A DNA stretch of 22,605 nt from Cytophagaceae bacterium (GTDB taxonomy: Bacteria; Bacteroidota; Bacteroidia; Cytophagales; Cytophagaceae): contig JAGKWN010000064.1 in the NCBI GenBank assembly GCA_021151805.1, positions 1 to 22,605 on the forward strand, read 5' to 3'. Position 1 is the stretch's first letter. Every line of letters starts with the position of its first letter. The notes below the pieces were generated by a model. That model was not told where the DNA came from and did not search any database. It saw only the letters and a list, made by a program, of their open reading frames with translations. Of this stretch, positions 7,909 through 15,658 are shown piece by piece. Made by a program: the position numbers and the translations under genes.

Positions 7909-8916
7909 TTATTTTTCCGGATGCGGGAATTTCGGTTCATCCTGAGGCTTCCTTCCGTTTTTCTTAAATAACGTATGGAACTCATCAAAGATCACATAGA
8001 TTGTATAGGCAGTGTTTGCTTCCACGTTTCTCTTTCCATAAGAAACCGTTGGCTGTGTAGGTACCTGATCGATATTATATAACAAGTTTACCTGGTAAGT
8101 AATACCTGCTTCCACACGGATCGGATATTGTGTTGGCAATTTCCAACCGATCATTGCCACCGTCCTGTTCTGATTCAGCATTTTGTTCACTTCAATGCTC
8201 TTACCCATAGATAAGAACAATTCGTTCCATGCATTCAGGTAAATTGTATTTTTCTGCATTTTAGCGCTATTCAGTAATAACTGAGCGCGGATCTGCCAAC
8301 GGAATCTTCCCTGGTGGCTGCTGCCATTGCCTTGTCCAATGTCGTTTGGATAGAAGCTGTAACCCTGGCCTAAATCTTCCATAAAATATGTTGATTTGCT
8401 TCTATTACCAACGAATCTGAATTCGTATCTGTAACGGTTAGAGAATAATAAACGACCAAGCTGGCTGTTTACTGTAATCTGCGGACAGATTCTGAATTCA
8501 GGAAAAACAGCTTGCCCCTGATCTTTCCCTTCTACTTTGTAAACACTGCCTTCCTGCGGCGGAGTCCATGTAATCCAGTAGCCTATAGGAGATAAAGAGA
8601 AACGAAGTTTTTTAGGGATTACCCAATAGTGGATCCAGGGTCTCAACACCTGCTGGTATGGGTCTTTGAAAATATTTCCGTGGTTGCCACCTTCAATGTA
8701 GTTGGCATCTGCCATTCTGCGGTATTGGTAATCAACCTGGTACTGCCATCTCTGCAATGAATCGATAGAACCGCTAAAGTTGTATTCAGACCAGAAAGAA
8801 TTCCTATGGGTATAGGCTCTCGGGTGGGCCGCAAAATTCTGCGATGGAGTCGTTTGTGCATGGGTGCACACCATTCCTGCAATAGTCAGTGCTACTGCTA
8901 CAATAAGTTTTTTCAT
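7909..8916 (-). CDS. DUF2490-like exported protein, probable outer-membrane barrel
   Basis: A 335-residue protein with a signal peptide (MKKLIVAVALTIAGMVCTHA, cleavage before QTTPSQ). The mature chain has the aromatic, alternating pattern of a beta-barrel, with the DUF2490-type landmarks NRYRYEFRF in the middle and YLNAWNELFLSMG (about residues 225-237) later on. DUF2490 proteins are outer-membrane-like barrels of unknown function, common in Bacteroidota. The C-terminus is a hydrophilic tail (KKNGRKPQDEPKFPHPEK) rather than the aromatic residue that usually ends a barrel, which is mildly odd. It is a single gene with its own terminator; the divergent neighbour at 9118 shares the 201-bp upstream region. 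Location downstream of a phosphate operon does not by itself imply a phosphate role. Confidence 0.7.
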   Translation of the reverse strand: MKKLIVAVALTIAGMVCTHAQTTPSQNFAAHPRAYTHRNSFWSEYNFSGSIDSLQRWQYQVDYQYRRMADANYIEGGNHGNIFKDPYQQVLRPWIHYWVIPKKLRFSLSPIGYWITWTPPQEGSVYKVEGKDQGQAVFPEFRICPQITVNSQLGRLLFSNRYRYEFRFVGNRSKSTYFMEDLGQGYSFYPNDIGQGNGSSHQGRFRWQIRAQLLLNSAKMQKNTIYLNAWNELFLSMGKSIEVNKMLNQNRTVAMIGWKLPTQYPIRVEAGITYQVNLLYNIDQVPTQPTVSYGKRNVEANTAYTIYVIFDEFHTLFKKNGRKPQDEPKFPHPEK

Positions 8917-9058
8917 TTTTAATACGAGCTATTCGGGTGCAAAGCAACACTCCTATTATTACCTCAACATCACTCCAATGTTACCAAATTGTTAAGGCGT
9001 TCTTTTTATGTATGATTCCTTACATAAACAATTCATACACAATTAATAAGGGGATAAT

Positions 9059-9087
9059 TTTGAGATAATACGACTTATATACATTTG
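9059..9087 (+). promoter_or_regulatory. Bacteroidota-type promoter (TTTG-N17-TAnnTTTG)
   Basis: TTTG at 9059-9062 and TACATTTG at 9080-9087, separated by 17 bp, match the -33 and -7 elements of the primary sigma factor of Bacteroidota. The start site would fall near 9093, giving a leader of about 25 nt before the ATG at 9118. It is one of the two clearest promoters in the window. Confidence 0.8.
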
Positions 9088-9117
9088 CCCCTGAATAAAA
9101 ATTAACCGTTTTTTATT

Positions 9118-9360
9118 ATGTCATTGATCACTTCAACCGGGCACTTTATAGATCTTCAGCTATTTGCCAACGACATACAGCTTGTCAACATTAAGGTTTA
9201 TAACATTTTAGGAGAAAAAAAATTATCCCTTTGGGAAGAACTGAAAAAGGGGGAAAATAATCTGGTGATTAATGTTTCGGATCTTGCCAAAGGAACTTAC
9301 CGGGTAACGATTTCTTATCTGAATGAAAAACTGAAAGAAGAACGTTTTACATTGTACTGA
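9118..9360 (+). CDS. 80-residue stand-alone T9SS sorting-domain-like protein
   Basis: The whole protein resembles the C-terminal 'type A' sorting domain of type IX secretion substrates. VNIKVYNILGEKKLSLWEE corresponds to the usual V.IYN..G strand pair, LKKGENNLVINVSDLAKGTYRV to the G.n...n...L..G.Y.v core, and EERFTLY to the final k...k strand. It has no cargo domain, no signal peptide and no NPxxD-like entry motif. An in-frame stop at 9103 rules out a longer product. A well-formed promoter lies just upstream, which argues for expression. Without a signal peptide it should stay cytoplasmic, so it may be a decayed fragment of a secreted protein or a domain put to another use. Its last 14 bases overlap the convergent gene. 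Confidence 0.6.
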   Translation: MSLITSTGHFIDLQLFANDIQLVNIKVYNILGEKKLSLWEELKKGENNLVINVSDLAKGTYRVTISYLNEKLKEERFTLY

Positions 9361-9682
9361 TGTGATCATTCATCACTGACACAGACCTGGATTCGCTGGG
9401 GAAAACATAATCGTAGGTAGCTCTTTGCAGGTAGGCTATTTCAGACAAATTGAAAACTGCAAATACTGGCTCACGCTCCTCTTTTGAGTAGGTGTATTCT
9501 TCCAGCATGGTCATGCCTTTGATCTGATTTTTTGCTTCATCAAATTCATACAAGCGGAATGAAGACAGCTTGATGTTGCCATTATAAAGCGTAATGTTCA
9601 AAGCAATGTGGGGTCTTTTCACTGTTTGCTTCTTTATAATGTCTTTAAGTTTGTTTTTTATCTCAGCCTGTTTCATACTCAT
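9347..9682 (-). CDS. small protein of unknown function
   Basis: A 111-residue protein with a basic, helical N-terminus (about 1-22, many Lys) followed by an alternating beta-rich part (HIALNITLYNGNIKLSSFRLYEFD). No signal peptide or membrane segment is visible, so it is probably cytoplasmic. I do not recognise the family. It is coupled to the metallophosphatase gene by a 4-base ATGA overlap at 9679-9682, so the two are made together. A second in-frame ATG two codons later (9676) is an equally possible start. Its 3' end overlaps the convergent 9118-9360 gene by 14 bp. Confidence 0.65.
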   Translation of the reverse strand: MSMKQAEIKNKLKDIIKKQTVKRPHIALNITLYNGNIKLSSFRLYEFDEAKNQIKGMTMLEEYTYSKEEREPVFAVFNLSEIAYLQRATYDYVFPSESRSVSVMNDHISTM

Positions 9683-10581
9683 ATATTCTTTTTAATGTTC
9701 AATGCCGAGGAAGCTTTTACATCATCAAATGCCGCGTAACGCGGTTTATAAATCGTTACGTCTTTATTCGAAAGACGTGCCATATTTTCAAACACAAACA
9801 ATGGATCATCAGCATCTTCTGTTGTGTCGCGATCTTCATCAAACGACTCGTTGTAATAGATCAGTTTCCAGTCGCCGTGAATGGTTTCAACCAATGCAGA
9901 AAGGGTTTCAACCCAATCGCCTGAATTCAGGTATTCAACGCCGTTGTATTCTTTGATTGCCGGCTGGTGAATGTGACCGCAGATCACACCATCACATTTT
10001 CTCGAACGCGCCAGCTCAGCAAGCTCCATCTCGAAATCAGAAATATAAGACACAGCCGACTTTACTTTCTGCTTCACTACCTGCGACAATGAGTAATAGG
10101 GTAACCCACGTTTAACACGGTAGTTGTTGTAATGTTTATTGATCCACAATAATAATGTATAGCCTACATCGCCGAGTTTAGCGATCCATTTCAACTTTGT
10201 AGTAACGGTATCAAATACATCTCCATGCACCACATAATAAGACTTGCCTGTTGCGCCAACATGTACATGTTCTCTCTCGATATGAATATTGCCGAAAGAC
10301 AATGGAAGAACCGTATCTAAAAAATCATCGTGGTTACCTCTTAAATAGTAAACTTTTGTTTTATGCTGTTCAGTCATTTTAATGACTCTTCTGAAAAAAC
10401 GGGTATGTGATTTTTTCCATTTCCCGTATTTCTGCAGCTGCCAGCCATCAATAATATCCCCGTTTAAAAGCAACGTATCACAGGTGTGATTCTTTAAAAA
10501 ATTAGACACCTCTTTTGCCTTCGATCCCGAAGTTCCCAGGTGAATATCTGAAAGCACTATTGTTCTGTAGTGAGTTTTCAT
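9679..10581 (-). CDS. calcineurin-like metallophosphatase, LpxH-like (UDP-2,3-diacylglucosamine diphosphatase family)
   Basis: A 300-residue metal-dependent phosphoesterase. All five blocks of the family are present: D12-x-H14 (DIHLG), G41-D42 with D45 (GDIIDG), G82-N83-H84-D85, V-H119-G-D and C-G-H203-x-H205-QP. The open frame extends to 10668, but I placed the start at the ATG at 10581 because the fold begins directly at KTHYRTIVLSDIH and the extension looks non-coding. LpxH cleaves UDP-diacylglucosamine to lipid X in lipid A synthesis. However, members with this longer helical insert (LLLWINKHYNNYRVKRGL) are often LpxH paralogues of uncertain substrate, so I give no symbol. It shares the 10582-10789 region with the divergent carbohydrate genes. 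Confidence 0.85.
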   Translation of the reverse strand: MKTHYRTIVLSDIHLGTSGSKAKEVSNFLKNHTCDTLLLNGDIIDGWQLQKYGKWKKSHTRFFRRVIKMTEQHKTKVYYLRGNHDDFLDTVLPLSFGNIHIEREHVHVGATGKSYYVVHGDVFDTVTTKLKWIAKLGDVGYTLLLWINKHYNNYRVKRGLPYYSLSQVVKQKVKSAVSYISDFEMELAELARSRKCDGVICGHIHQPAIKEYNGVEYLNSGDWVETLSALVETIHGDWKLIYYNESFDEDRDTTEDADDPLFVFENMARLSNKDVTIYKPRYAAFDDVKASSALNIKKNI

Positions 10582-10678
10582 GATGTGCGTGTTTAGTAAT
10601 CGTAAATAGAGCTGGCCATCACTTTTTACAGGCCTTACAAAAAAACAACTTTCGTGTAAGTTGGCCATTAGGCTTTTG

Positions 10679-10723
10679 TTATGATATTGTTACGAAACAC
10701 ACCTGCGGGTAACAATATCATAA
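10679..10723. repeat. perfect 15-bp inverted repeat in a divergent intergenic region
   Basis: TTATGATATTGTTAC (10679-10693) and GTAACAATATCATAA (10709-10723) are exact reverse complements, separated by a 15-nt spacer. The half-site centres are 30 bp apart, close to three helical turns. No T-run follows on either strand, so a terminator is unlikely. An operator for the metallophosphatase and glycosyltransferase units is a reasonable guess. Confidence 0.7.
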
Positions 10724-10789
10724 TGCTGGCATAACACAGAGTATATACCTTACCTGTATTTTTATACTGTCAACTAAACAATTACTGCT

Positions 10790-10909
10790 ATGTTGAAAAT
10801 ATCAAGAAAAATCCTGGCGTATTTTCATCAGCTGATTGAAAATTACCTGATCAGCAGATGGGTAGAATTCTATTCTCCCTTTCGTGTGAGACCTTCTGCA
10901 ACGCTCTAA
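10790..10909 (+). CDS. possible 39-residue small protein upstream of the glycosyltransferase
   Basis: ATG at 10790 opens a 39-codon frame ending at TAA 10907-10909, nine bases before the glycosyltransferase ATG. The product is basic and amphipathic, starting MLKISRKILAYFHQLIENYL and ending FRVRPSATL. There is no recognisable Shine-Dalgarno, but many Bacteroidota genes lack one. The close spacing to the next gene supports either a real small protein or a leader peptide. If it is not translated, 10582-10918 is a 337-bp intergenic region whose only clear structure is the inverted repeat at 10679-10723. Confidence 0.35.
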   Translation: MLKISRKILAYFHQLIENYLISRWVEFYSPFRVRPSATL

Positions 10910-10918
10910 GAACAAAGA

Positions 10919-11959
10919 ATGAAAATATTGTATGCCATACAAGGCACCGGCAACGGCCATTTGAGCCGGTCGATGGATATTGTGCCTATACTCCGGAAGA
11001 AAGGTGAAGTTGATGTGTTAGTGAGCGGTGTACAAGGCGATCTGTCACTGCCCTTTCCTGTAAAATATCAATTCAAAGGTTTGAGTTTTATTTTCGGGAA
11101 GTCTGGTGGGGTAGACATGTACAACACCTTTGTAAAATTAAAATCAAAAAGATTATACAACGAAATCAAAGAATTGCCAATCGAAGAATACGATCTGGTA
11201 ATTAATGATTTTGAACCGGTAAGCGCCTGGGCATGCTATGCAGCCAACAAACCCTGCATTTCCCTAAGCCACCAGGCCGCTGTTATATCACCGAAGTCCC
11301 CTAAACCAAGTAAGTTTGATCCGATCGGACAAATGGTGCTGCGTTATTACGCACCTACTACTGATCAGTTCGGCTTCCATTTTGAACGCTACGGAAAAAA
11401 TATTTTTACGCCTGTAATCCGCCAGCAGATCCGCTCAGCAGAGATCAAGGATCTTGGCCACTATACGGTATATCTTCCGGCGTACGACGATGAACGCATT
11501 ATGAAAACATTGTTGCGTTTTGAAAATGTACAATGGGAAGTTTTTTCCAAGCACAATAAAAAACCGGTGGTTGAAAAAAACGTTCGCATTGTTCCTATTC
11601 AGAATGAATTGTTTGTAAAAAGCATGGCCTCTTCAACCGGTGTTATTTGCGGAGCCGGATTTGAAACCCCTGCCGAGGCACTGTTCATGGGTAAAAAATT
11701 ACTTGTTGTACCGATGAAAGGCCAGTATGAACAGCATTGCAATGCGGCGGCTCTGAAAAAGCTTGGTGTGCCTGTAATCAAAAGTCTGAAAAAGAAACAT
11801 ACACCAATTATTGAAGCCTGGCTGGCAAGCGATATCCGCATCGAAGTCGATTATCCGGATATAACCGAACGCATCATCGACCAACTGCTGGCCAAATTCC
11901 TTCCTCAGGAAAACGATGGGCTTTCGATTGCCAAAAAGTGGGAAAAAGAACTTAAATAA
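10919..11959 (+). CDS. GT-B fold glycosyltransferase-like protein (MurG/GT28-related)
   Basis: A 346-residue cytoplasmic protein with a two-Rossmann GT-B layout. The N-terminal glycine loop is GTGNGHLSRS (9-18). The C-terminal nucleotide-sugar site is GVICGAGFETPAEALFMGKK (241-260), followed by VPMKGQYEQHCNAAAL, as in MurG, UDP-glucuronosyltransferases and the MJ1255-type conserved family. Donor and acceptor cannot be predicted. There is no signal peptide or membrane anchor. It sits 6 bp upstream of a GH1 beta-glucosidase, so a glycoside-making and a glycoside-cleaving enzyme are produced together. It is not the main-pathway MurG, since no cell-wall genes surround it. Confidence 0.8.
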   Translation: MKILYAIQGTGNGHLSRSMDIVPILRKKGEVDVLVSGVQGDLSLPFPVKYQFKGLSFIFGKSGGVDMYNTFVKLKSKRLYNEIKELPIEEYDLVINDFEPVSAWACYAANKPCISLSHQAAVISPKSPKPSKFDPIGQMVLRYYAPTTDQFGFHFERYGKNIFTPVIRQQIRSAEIKDLGHYTVYLPAYDDERIMKTLLRFENVQWEVFSKHNKKPVVEKNVRIVPIQNELFVKSMASSTGVICGAGFETPAEALFMGKKLLVVPMKGQYEQHCNAAALKKLGVPVIKSLKKKHTPIIEAWLASDIRIEVDYPDITERIIDQLLAKFLPQENDGLSIAKKWEKELK

Positions 11960-11965
11960 GTAATC

Positions 11966-13354
11966 ATGCTTCTTTCTGAATCAGCACCAGGATTGCATAT
12001 CAACCAGCAACAGCTGCGCGCTTATAAAAAACAATTGGATGCCGATTTTGTCTGGGGTGTATCTGCTTCTGCCTACCAGACAGAGGGCGCATACAACGCT
12101 GATGGCAAAGGCCCTTCCATCTGGGATACCTTTACCAACGAACAAAAAAATAAGATCAGGGATAAGAAGAACGCGAATATCGCCTGCGATTTTTATTCCC
12201 GTTATGAGGATGATCTGTTGCTGATGAAATCGCTGGGAATAAATAATTTCAGGTTTTCTATTTCCTGGCCCCGCGTGATGCCTGCTGGTACAGGAGAAGT
12301 CAATGCCGCTGGCCTGGGCTTTTACGATCGCCTGATAGACCGTTGCCTGCATCATGGCATTACGCCCTGGGTGACGCTGTATCACTGGGATCTGCCGCAG
12401 GCGCTTGAAAATAAAGGCGGCTGGACCAACCGGCAGGTTGTAAGCTGGTTTACCGATTATGTTAACGTGTGCGTTAAACATTTCGGCGACCGCGTTAAGC
12501 ACTGGATGGTGATGAACGAACCAATGGTATTTGTAGGTGCCGGTTATTTCCTGGGTCTGCATGCACCGGGCAAACGCGGCATGAAGAATTTTTTACCTGC
12601 CATACACCACGCCGTATTAAGTATGTGCGAAGGTGCACGTGCCATCAAAGCAATTCAGCCGGATGCGGAAGTGGGCACAACATTTTCCTGCTCCCATATC
12701 GAACCTTACCGCAATCTTGAAAAAGATCATGTGGCTGCCTTCAAAGTAGATGCGCTGTTGAACAGAATGTTCATCGAGCCGGTGCTGGGTATGGGCTATC
12801 CTGTAGAAACACTCAAGCCTTTACAGAATATTACGCAGTACATCCTGCCAGGTGATGAATATAAAATGAAATATGATTTTGATTTTATCGGTATTCAGAA
12901 TTATACCCGCGAGTTTGTAAAACATTCCTGGTTCACGCCATACCTCAATGCACGCCTGATCTCAGCCCCTAAACGGAAAGTTCCGCATACCTTGATGAAC
13001 TGGGAAGTATATCCGGAATCTATTTATCAGATGATCAAAAAATTTGATGCTTATCCGGGTATTAAAAAAATTCTGATTACCGAAAACGGTGCTGCCTTTG
13101 AGGACAAACACCACGACACGCTGATTACCGATCACATGCGAACTACCTATCTGCAGGAGCATATCGAACAGGTATTGCGCGCCAGGCAAGAAGGCGCAAA
13201 AGTAGAAGGGTATTTTGTGTGGACGTGGACCGATAATTTTGAATGGGCAGAAGGTTACCACCCACGTTTCGGATTGATTTACACAGACTTTAATACACAA
13301 AAACGAATCATTAAAGAGTCTGGTTTATGGTATGGCGATTTTATTAACCAATAA
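11966..13354 (+). CDS. GH1 beta-glucosidase
   Basis: A 462-residue retaining glycoside hydrolase with the complete GH1 (beta/alpha)8 signature. The N-terminal block is DFVWGVSASAYQTEG (27-41). The acid/base glutamate is E185 in MNEP, and the nucleophile is E373 in ITENG. The aglycone and glycone residues are in TLYHWDLPQ (137-145) and FVWTWTDNFEWAEGY (417-431). No signal peptide is present, so it acts in the cytoplasm on imported or internally made beta-glucosides, such as cellobiose. The start is the ATG 6 bp after the glycosyltransferase stop; translation is probably coupled. The gene is intact. GH1 also includes 6-phospho-glucosidases and galactosidases, but no phosphotransferase gene is nearby, so beta-glucosidase is the best call. 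Confidence 0.93.
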   Translation: MLLSESAPGLHINQQQLRAYKKQLDADFVWGVSASAYQTEGAYNADGKGPSIWDTFTNEQKNKIRDKKNANIACDFYSRYEDDLLLMKSLGINNFRFSISWPRVMPAGTGEVNAAGLGFYDRLIDRCLHHGITPWVTLYHWDLPQALENKGGWTNRQVVSWFTDYVNVCVKHFGDRVKHWMVMNEPMVFVGAGYFLGLHAPGKRGMKNFLPAIHHAVLSMCEGARAIKAIQPDAEVGTTFSCSHIEPYRNLEKDHVAAFKVDALLNRMFIEPVLGMGYPVETLKPLQNITQYILPGDEYKMKYDFDFIGIQNYTREFVKHSWFTPYLNARLISAPKRKVPHTLMNWEVYPESIYQMIKKFDAYPGIKKILITENGAAFEDKHHDTLITDHMRTTYLQEHIEQVLRARQEGAKVEGYFVWTWTDNFEWAEGYHPRFGLIYTDFNTQKRIIKESGLWYGDFINQ

Positions 13355-13374
13355 TTCAGGTTCTCATTATTTTC

Positions 13375-13412
13375 AAGCTTTATTTAACACTTTACCAATG
13401 TTAATAAAGCTT
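13375..13412. repeat. long imperfect inverted repeat after the GH1 gene
   Basis: AAGCTTTATTTAACA (13375-13389) pairs with TGTTAATAAAGCTT (13399-13412), with one unpaired base and a 9-nt loop. It lies in the 213 bp between the GH1 stop and the debranching-enzyme start. No T-run follows, so it would be a weak terminator at best; it may be an operator or an RNA-processing hairpin. Confidence 0.55.
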
Positions 13413-13567
13413 CTGAATTGATAAAAATCAGCTTTTTTAGCTTTGAGGTGTATAGTTTTGTCTAAAATATAGTTTACCTTCGTAAACGTGTGTTCCGGAT
13501 ATGGTTATTCTTTACGGACACCGTCACCCCAGATGTATTTATTTGCCCACCATTCAGTATCCTTTAT

Positions 13568-15553
13568 ATGTTGCGATTAGATAAAACTGCAATTCAGACA
13601 GATGTTCACAAACTGTTCTATGGTTCGTCATCAGGTAAGCTTTGGGAAGGCTCAGAGTGGCTTGAAACAAACGGACTTGGCGGTTGGGCCGGCAGTACAT
13701 TAAGCGGGTGTAATACGCGTAGATACCACGGACTTCTGGTTGCTGCTACCAAGCCGCCAACCGAACGTATGGTACTTGTGAATAAACTGGATGAGATCAT
13801 TGTACTAAATGATGAATGGATTCACCTGAATACAAACAAATACAGAGACGCTATTTCCCCACAGGGATTTATTCATATTTCTGAATTCAAAAAAGAGTTC
13901 TTTCCTGAATTCACGTTTGAAGTAAATGGGGTTGTGATCCGTAAAACGGTTGTTATGATGCACGAAGAAAATACAACCGTGGTCATCTATAACGTGCTGC
14001 AGGCTCCTTCAGCTTTCACCTTTAAATTATTACCTCTTATTTCTGGAAGAGATTATCATTCGCTGCATAAAGCAAACGATTCGTTTGACCAGACCTGCAC
14101 GTTTGAAAACTGTATATTCAAAACGCAGCCATATGCTACTTCTCCGGAAATTTTTATTTCCATTCCGAATGCCTCATTACGCATAGATCCGAACTGGTTC
14201 TATCAGTTTGATTACGCAATCGAACGATACAGAGGACTGGAATGCGAAGAGGATCTGTTCAATCATGGTACATTCTCATTAACACTAAACGCCGGAGATT
14301 CTTTTGGTGTAATTCTTTCAACAACTAACCCTACAGGAAGAAATGCATTTGACCTGTACGAGCAAGAAAGACAACGCAGAGTTTCTTTATTGAACGGCAG
14401 AAATCTCAATTCAACTGTTGAGCAGTTAACATTATCTGCCAACCAGTTTGTGGTGCAGCGCTCTGAATCTTTAAAGACTGTTATTGCCGGTTACCACTGG
14501 TTTACTGACTGGGGAAGAGACACTATGATCGCATTGCCGGGCTTATGTTTAACAACGGGCAAGTTTGATGATGCAAGAAGAATTTTAAAAGCATTTGCAG
14601 AAAGTGTGCAGAATGGCATGCTTCCAAACCGCTTTAAAGACGGCGATGAAGCTCCTGAATACAACAATGTTGACGGTACGCTCTGGTTCTTTGTAGCCGT
14701 ATACAGATACCTGCAAACTACACAGGATAGAAATTTTGTATTGAATGAAATACTTCCAGTTCTAAAAGATATTGTAGACTACCATTTTAAAGGCACGCTT
14801 TATAATATTAAAGTAGATGAAGATGGTTTGCTGTATGCAGGCGAAGCAGGACAACAGCTTACCTGGATGGATGCAAAGATCGGCGACTGGGTGGTAACAC
14901 CACGTATGGGTAAGCCCGTTGAAATACAGGCATTGTGGTACAACACACTGAAGATATTTGCGCACCTGCTTGACGCCAACTATCAATCACAGGATGCGGC
15001 ATCGATTGAAGAAGCGGCGCAGAAAGTAAAAGAAACATTCCTGAACCGTTTCTGGAACCAGGATGGCAATTACCTGTATGATTTGATTGATGAACACAAT
15101 CAACCGAATAATTCCATTCGTCCGAATCAGTTGTTTGCAATCAGTTTACCGTTCCAATTGCTTGAAGGTGAAAAAGCACAAGCAGTATTCAACTGTGTGG
15201 AGGAACACTTATATACTCCGGTAGGTCTTCGCAGCTTAAGTCCGCATGACCACCACTACTACGGGGTATATCAGGGCGACTGGAAAAGACGTGATGCCTC
15301 TTACCACCAGGGAACTGTGTGGAGCTGGTTGTTAGGTCCGTATGTTGACGTAATGATGAAAGTAAGCGGCGATCATGCATATCGTTTGAGCCAGACGGTT
15401 ATTTATAATTTCGCATACCACCTGGAAGAAAGCTGCATCGGCAGTGTCTCCGAGATTTTCGACGGTGATGCACCGCACCACCCGCGTGGCTGTGTAGCAC
15501 AGGCCTGGGGCGTAGCAGAAATACTGCGTGTAATTGAAGAATACCATTTATAA
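13568..15553 (+). CDS. glycogen debranching enzyme-type protein (amylo-alpha-1,6-glucosidase)
   Basis: A 661-residue protein with an N-terminal beta-sandwich domain carrying NGLGGWAGSTLSGCNTRRYH (35-54, typical of the bacterial GDE N-terminal domain). A C-terminal (alpha/alpha)6 domain carries WFTDWGRDTMI (about 311-321), RFKDGDEAPEYNNVDGTLWF (about 356-375) and LTWMDAKIGDW. This family hydrolyses alpha-1,6 branch points of glycogen or related glucans. There is no signal peptide, so the substrate is intracellular. The frame is open to a GTG at 13490, but the ATG at 13568 gives the conventional N-terminus. TAGTTTTG at 13453-13460 fits a -7 box, but the matching -33 element is poor. A strong terminator follows. 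Exact substrate (glycogen or another alpha-glucan) is inferred from family. Confidence 0.9.
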   Translation: MLRLDKTAIQTDVHKLFYGSSSGKLWEGSEWLETNGLGGWAGSTLSGCNTRRYHGLLVAATKPPTERMVLVNKLDEIIVLNDEWIHLNTNKYRDAISPQGFIHISEFKKEFFPEFTFEVNGVVIRKTVVMMHEENTTVVIYNVLQAPSAFTFKLLPLISGRDYHSLHKANDSFDQTCTFENCIFKTQPYATSPEIFISIPNASLRIDPNWFYQFDYAIERYRGLECEEDLFNHGTFSLTLNAGDSFGVILSTTNPTGRNAFDLYEQERQRRVSLLNGRNLNSTVEQLTLSANQFVVQRSESLKTVIAGYHWFTDWGRDTMIALPGLCLTTGKFDDARRILKAFAESVQNGMLPNRFKDGDEAPEYNNVDGTLWFFVAVYRYLQTTQDRNFVLNEILPVLKDIVDYHFKGTLYNIKVDEDGLLYAGEAGQQLTWMDAKIGDWVVTPRMGKPVEIQALWYNTLKIFAHLLDANYQSQDAASIEEAAQKVKETFLNRFWNQDGNYLYDLIDEHNQPNNSIRPNQLFAISLPFQLLEGEKAQAVFNCVEEHLYTPVGLRSLSPHDHHYYGVYQGDWKRRDASYHQGTVWSWLLGPYVDVMMKVSGDHAYRLSQTVIYNFAYHLEESCIGSVSEIFDGDAPHHPRGCVAQAWGVAEILRVIEEYHL

Positions 15554-15586
15554 GTTCTACGTTTTACATAATACGTTTTAAGATTG

Positions 15587-15615
15587 AAGTCCCGCCTATA
15601 CAGCGGGACTTTTTT
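15587..15615 (+). terminator. terminator of the debranching enzyme gene
   Basis: A perfect 9-bp stem AAGTCCCGC / GCGGGACTT with loop CTATACA, followed by a T-run up to 15615. It sits 34 bp after the stop codon. Confidence 0.92.
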
Positions 15616-15658
15616 GTTGGCCTGTCAGTATGGTCTGTAGCAAAAGCCCCTCACCGTG

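Noticed and set aside
9362..9376. GTGAT-CATTC-ATCAC hairpin after the sorting-domain gene as a terminator
   Set aside because: Only a 5-bp stem, no T-run, and it lies within the coding sequence of the convergent gene.
9679..10668. Longer metallophosphatase starting at 10668
   Set aside because: The fold begins at the ATG at 10581. The 29 extra residues have no family counterpart and fall in the divergent control region.
11981..12562. 193-residue minus-strand reading frame inside the GH1 gene
   Set aside because: It is antisense to a well-conserved enzyme and its product has no recognisable motif.
13490..13567. GTG start adding 26 residues to the debranching enzyme
   Set aside because: The extension is hydrophobic and aromatic but not a proper signal peptide, and the family usually starts near the ATG at 13568.
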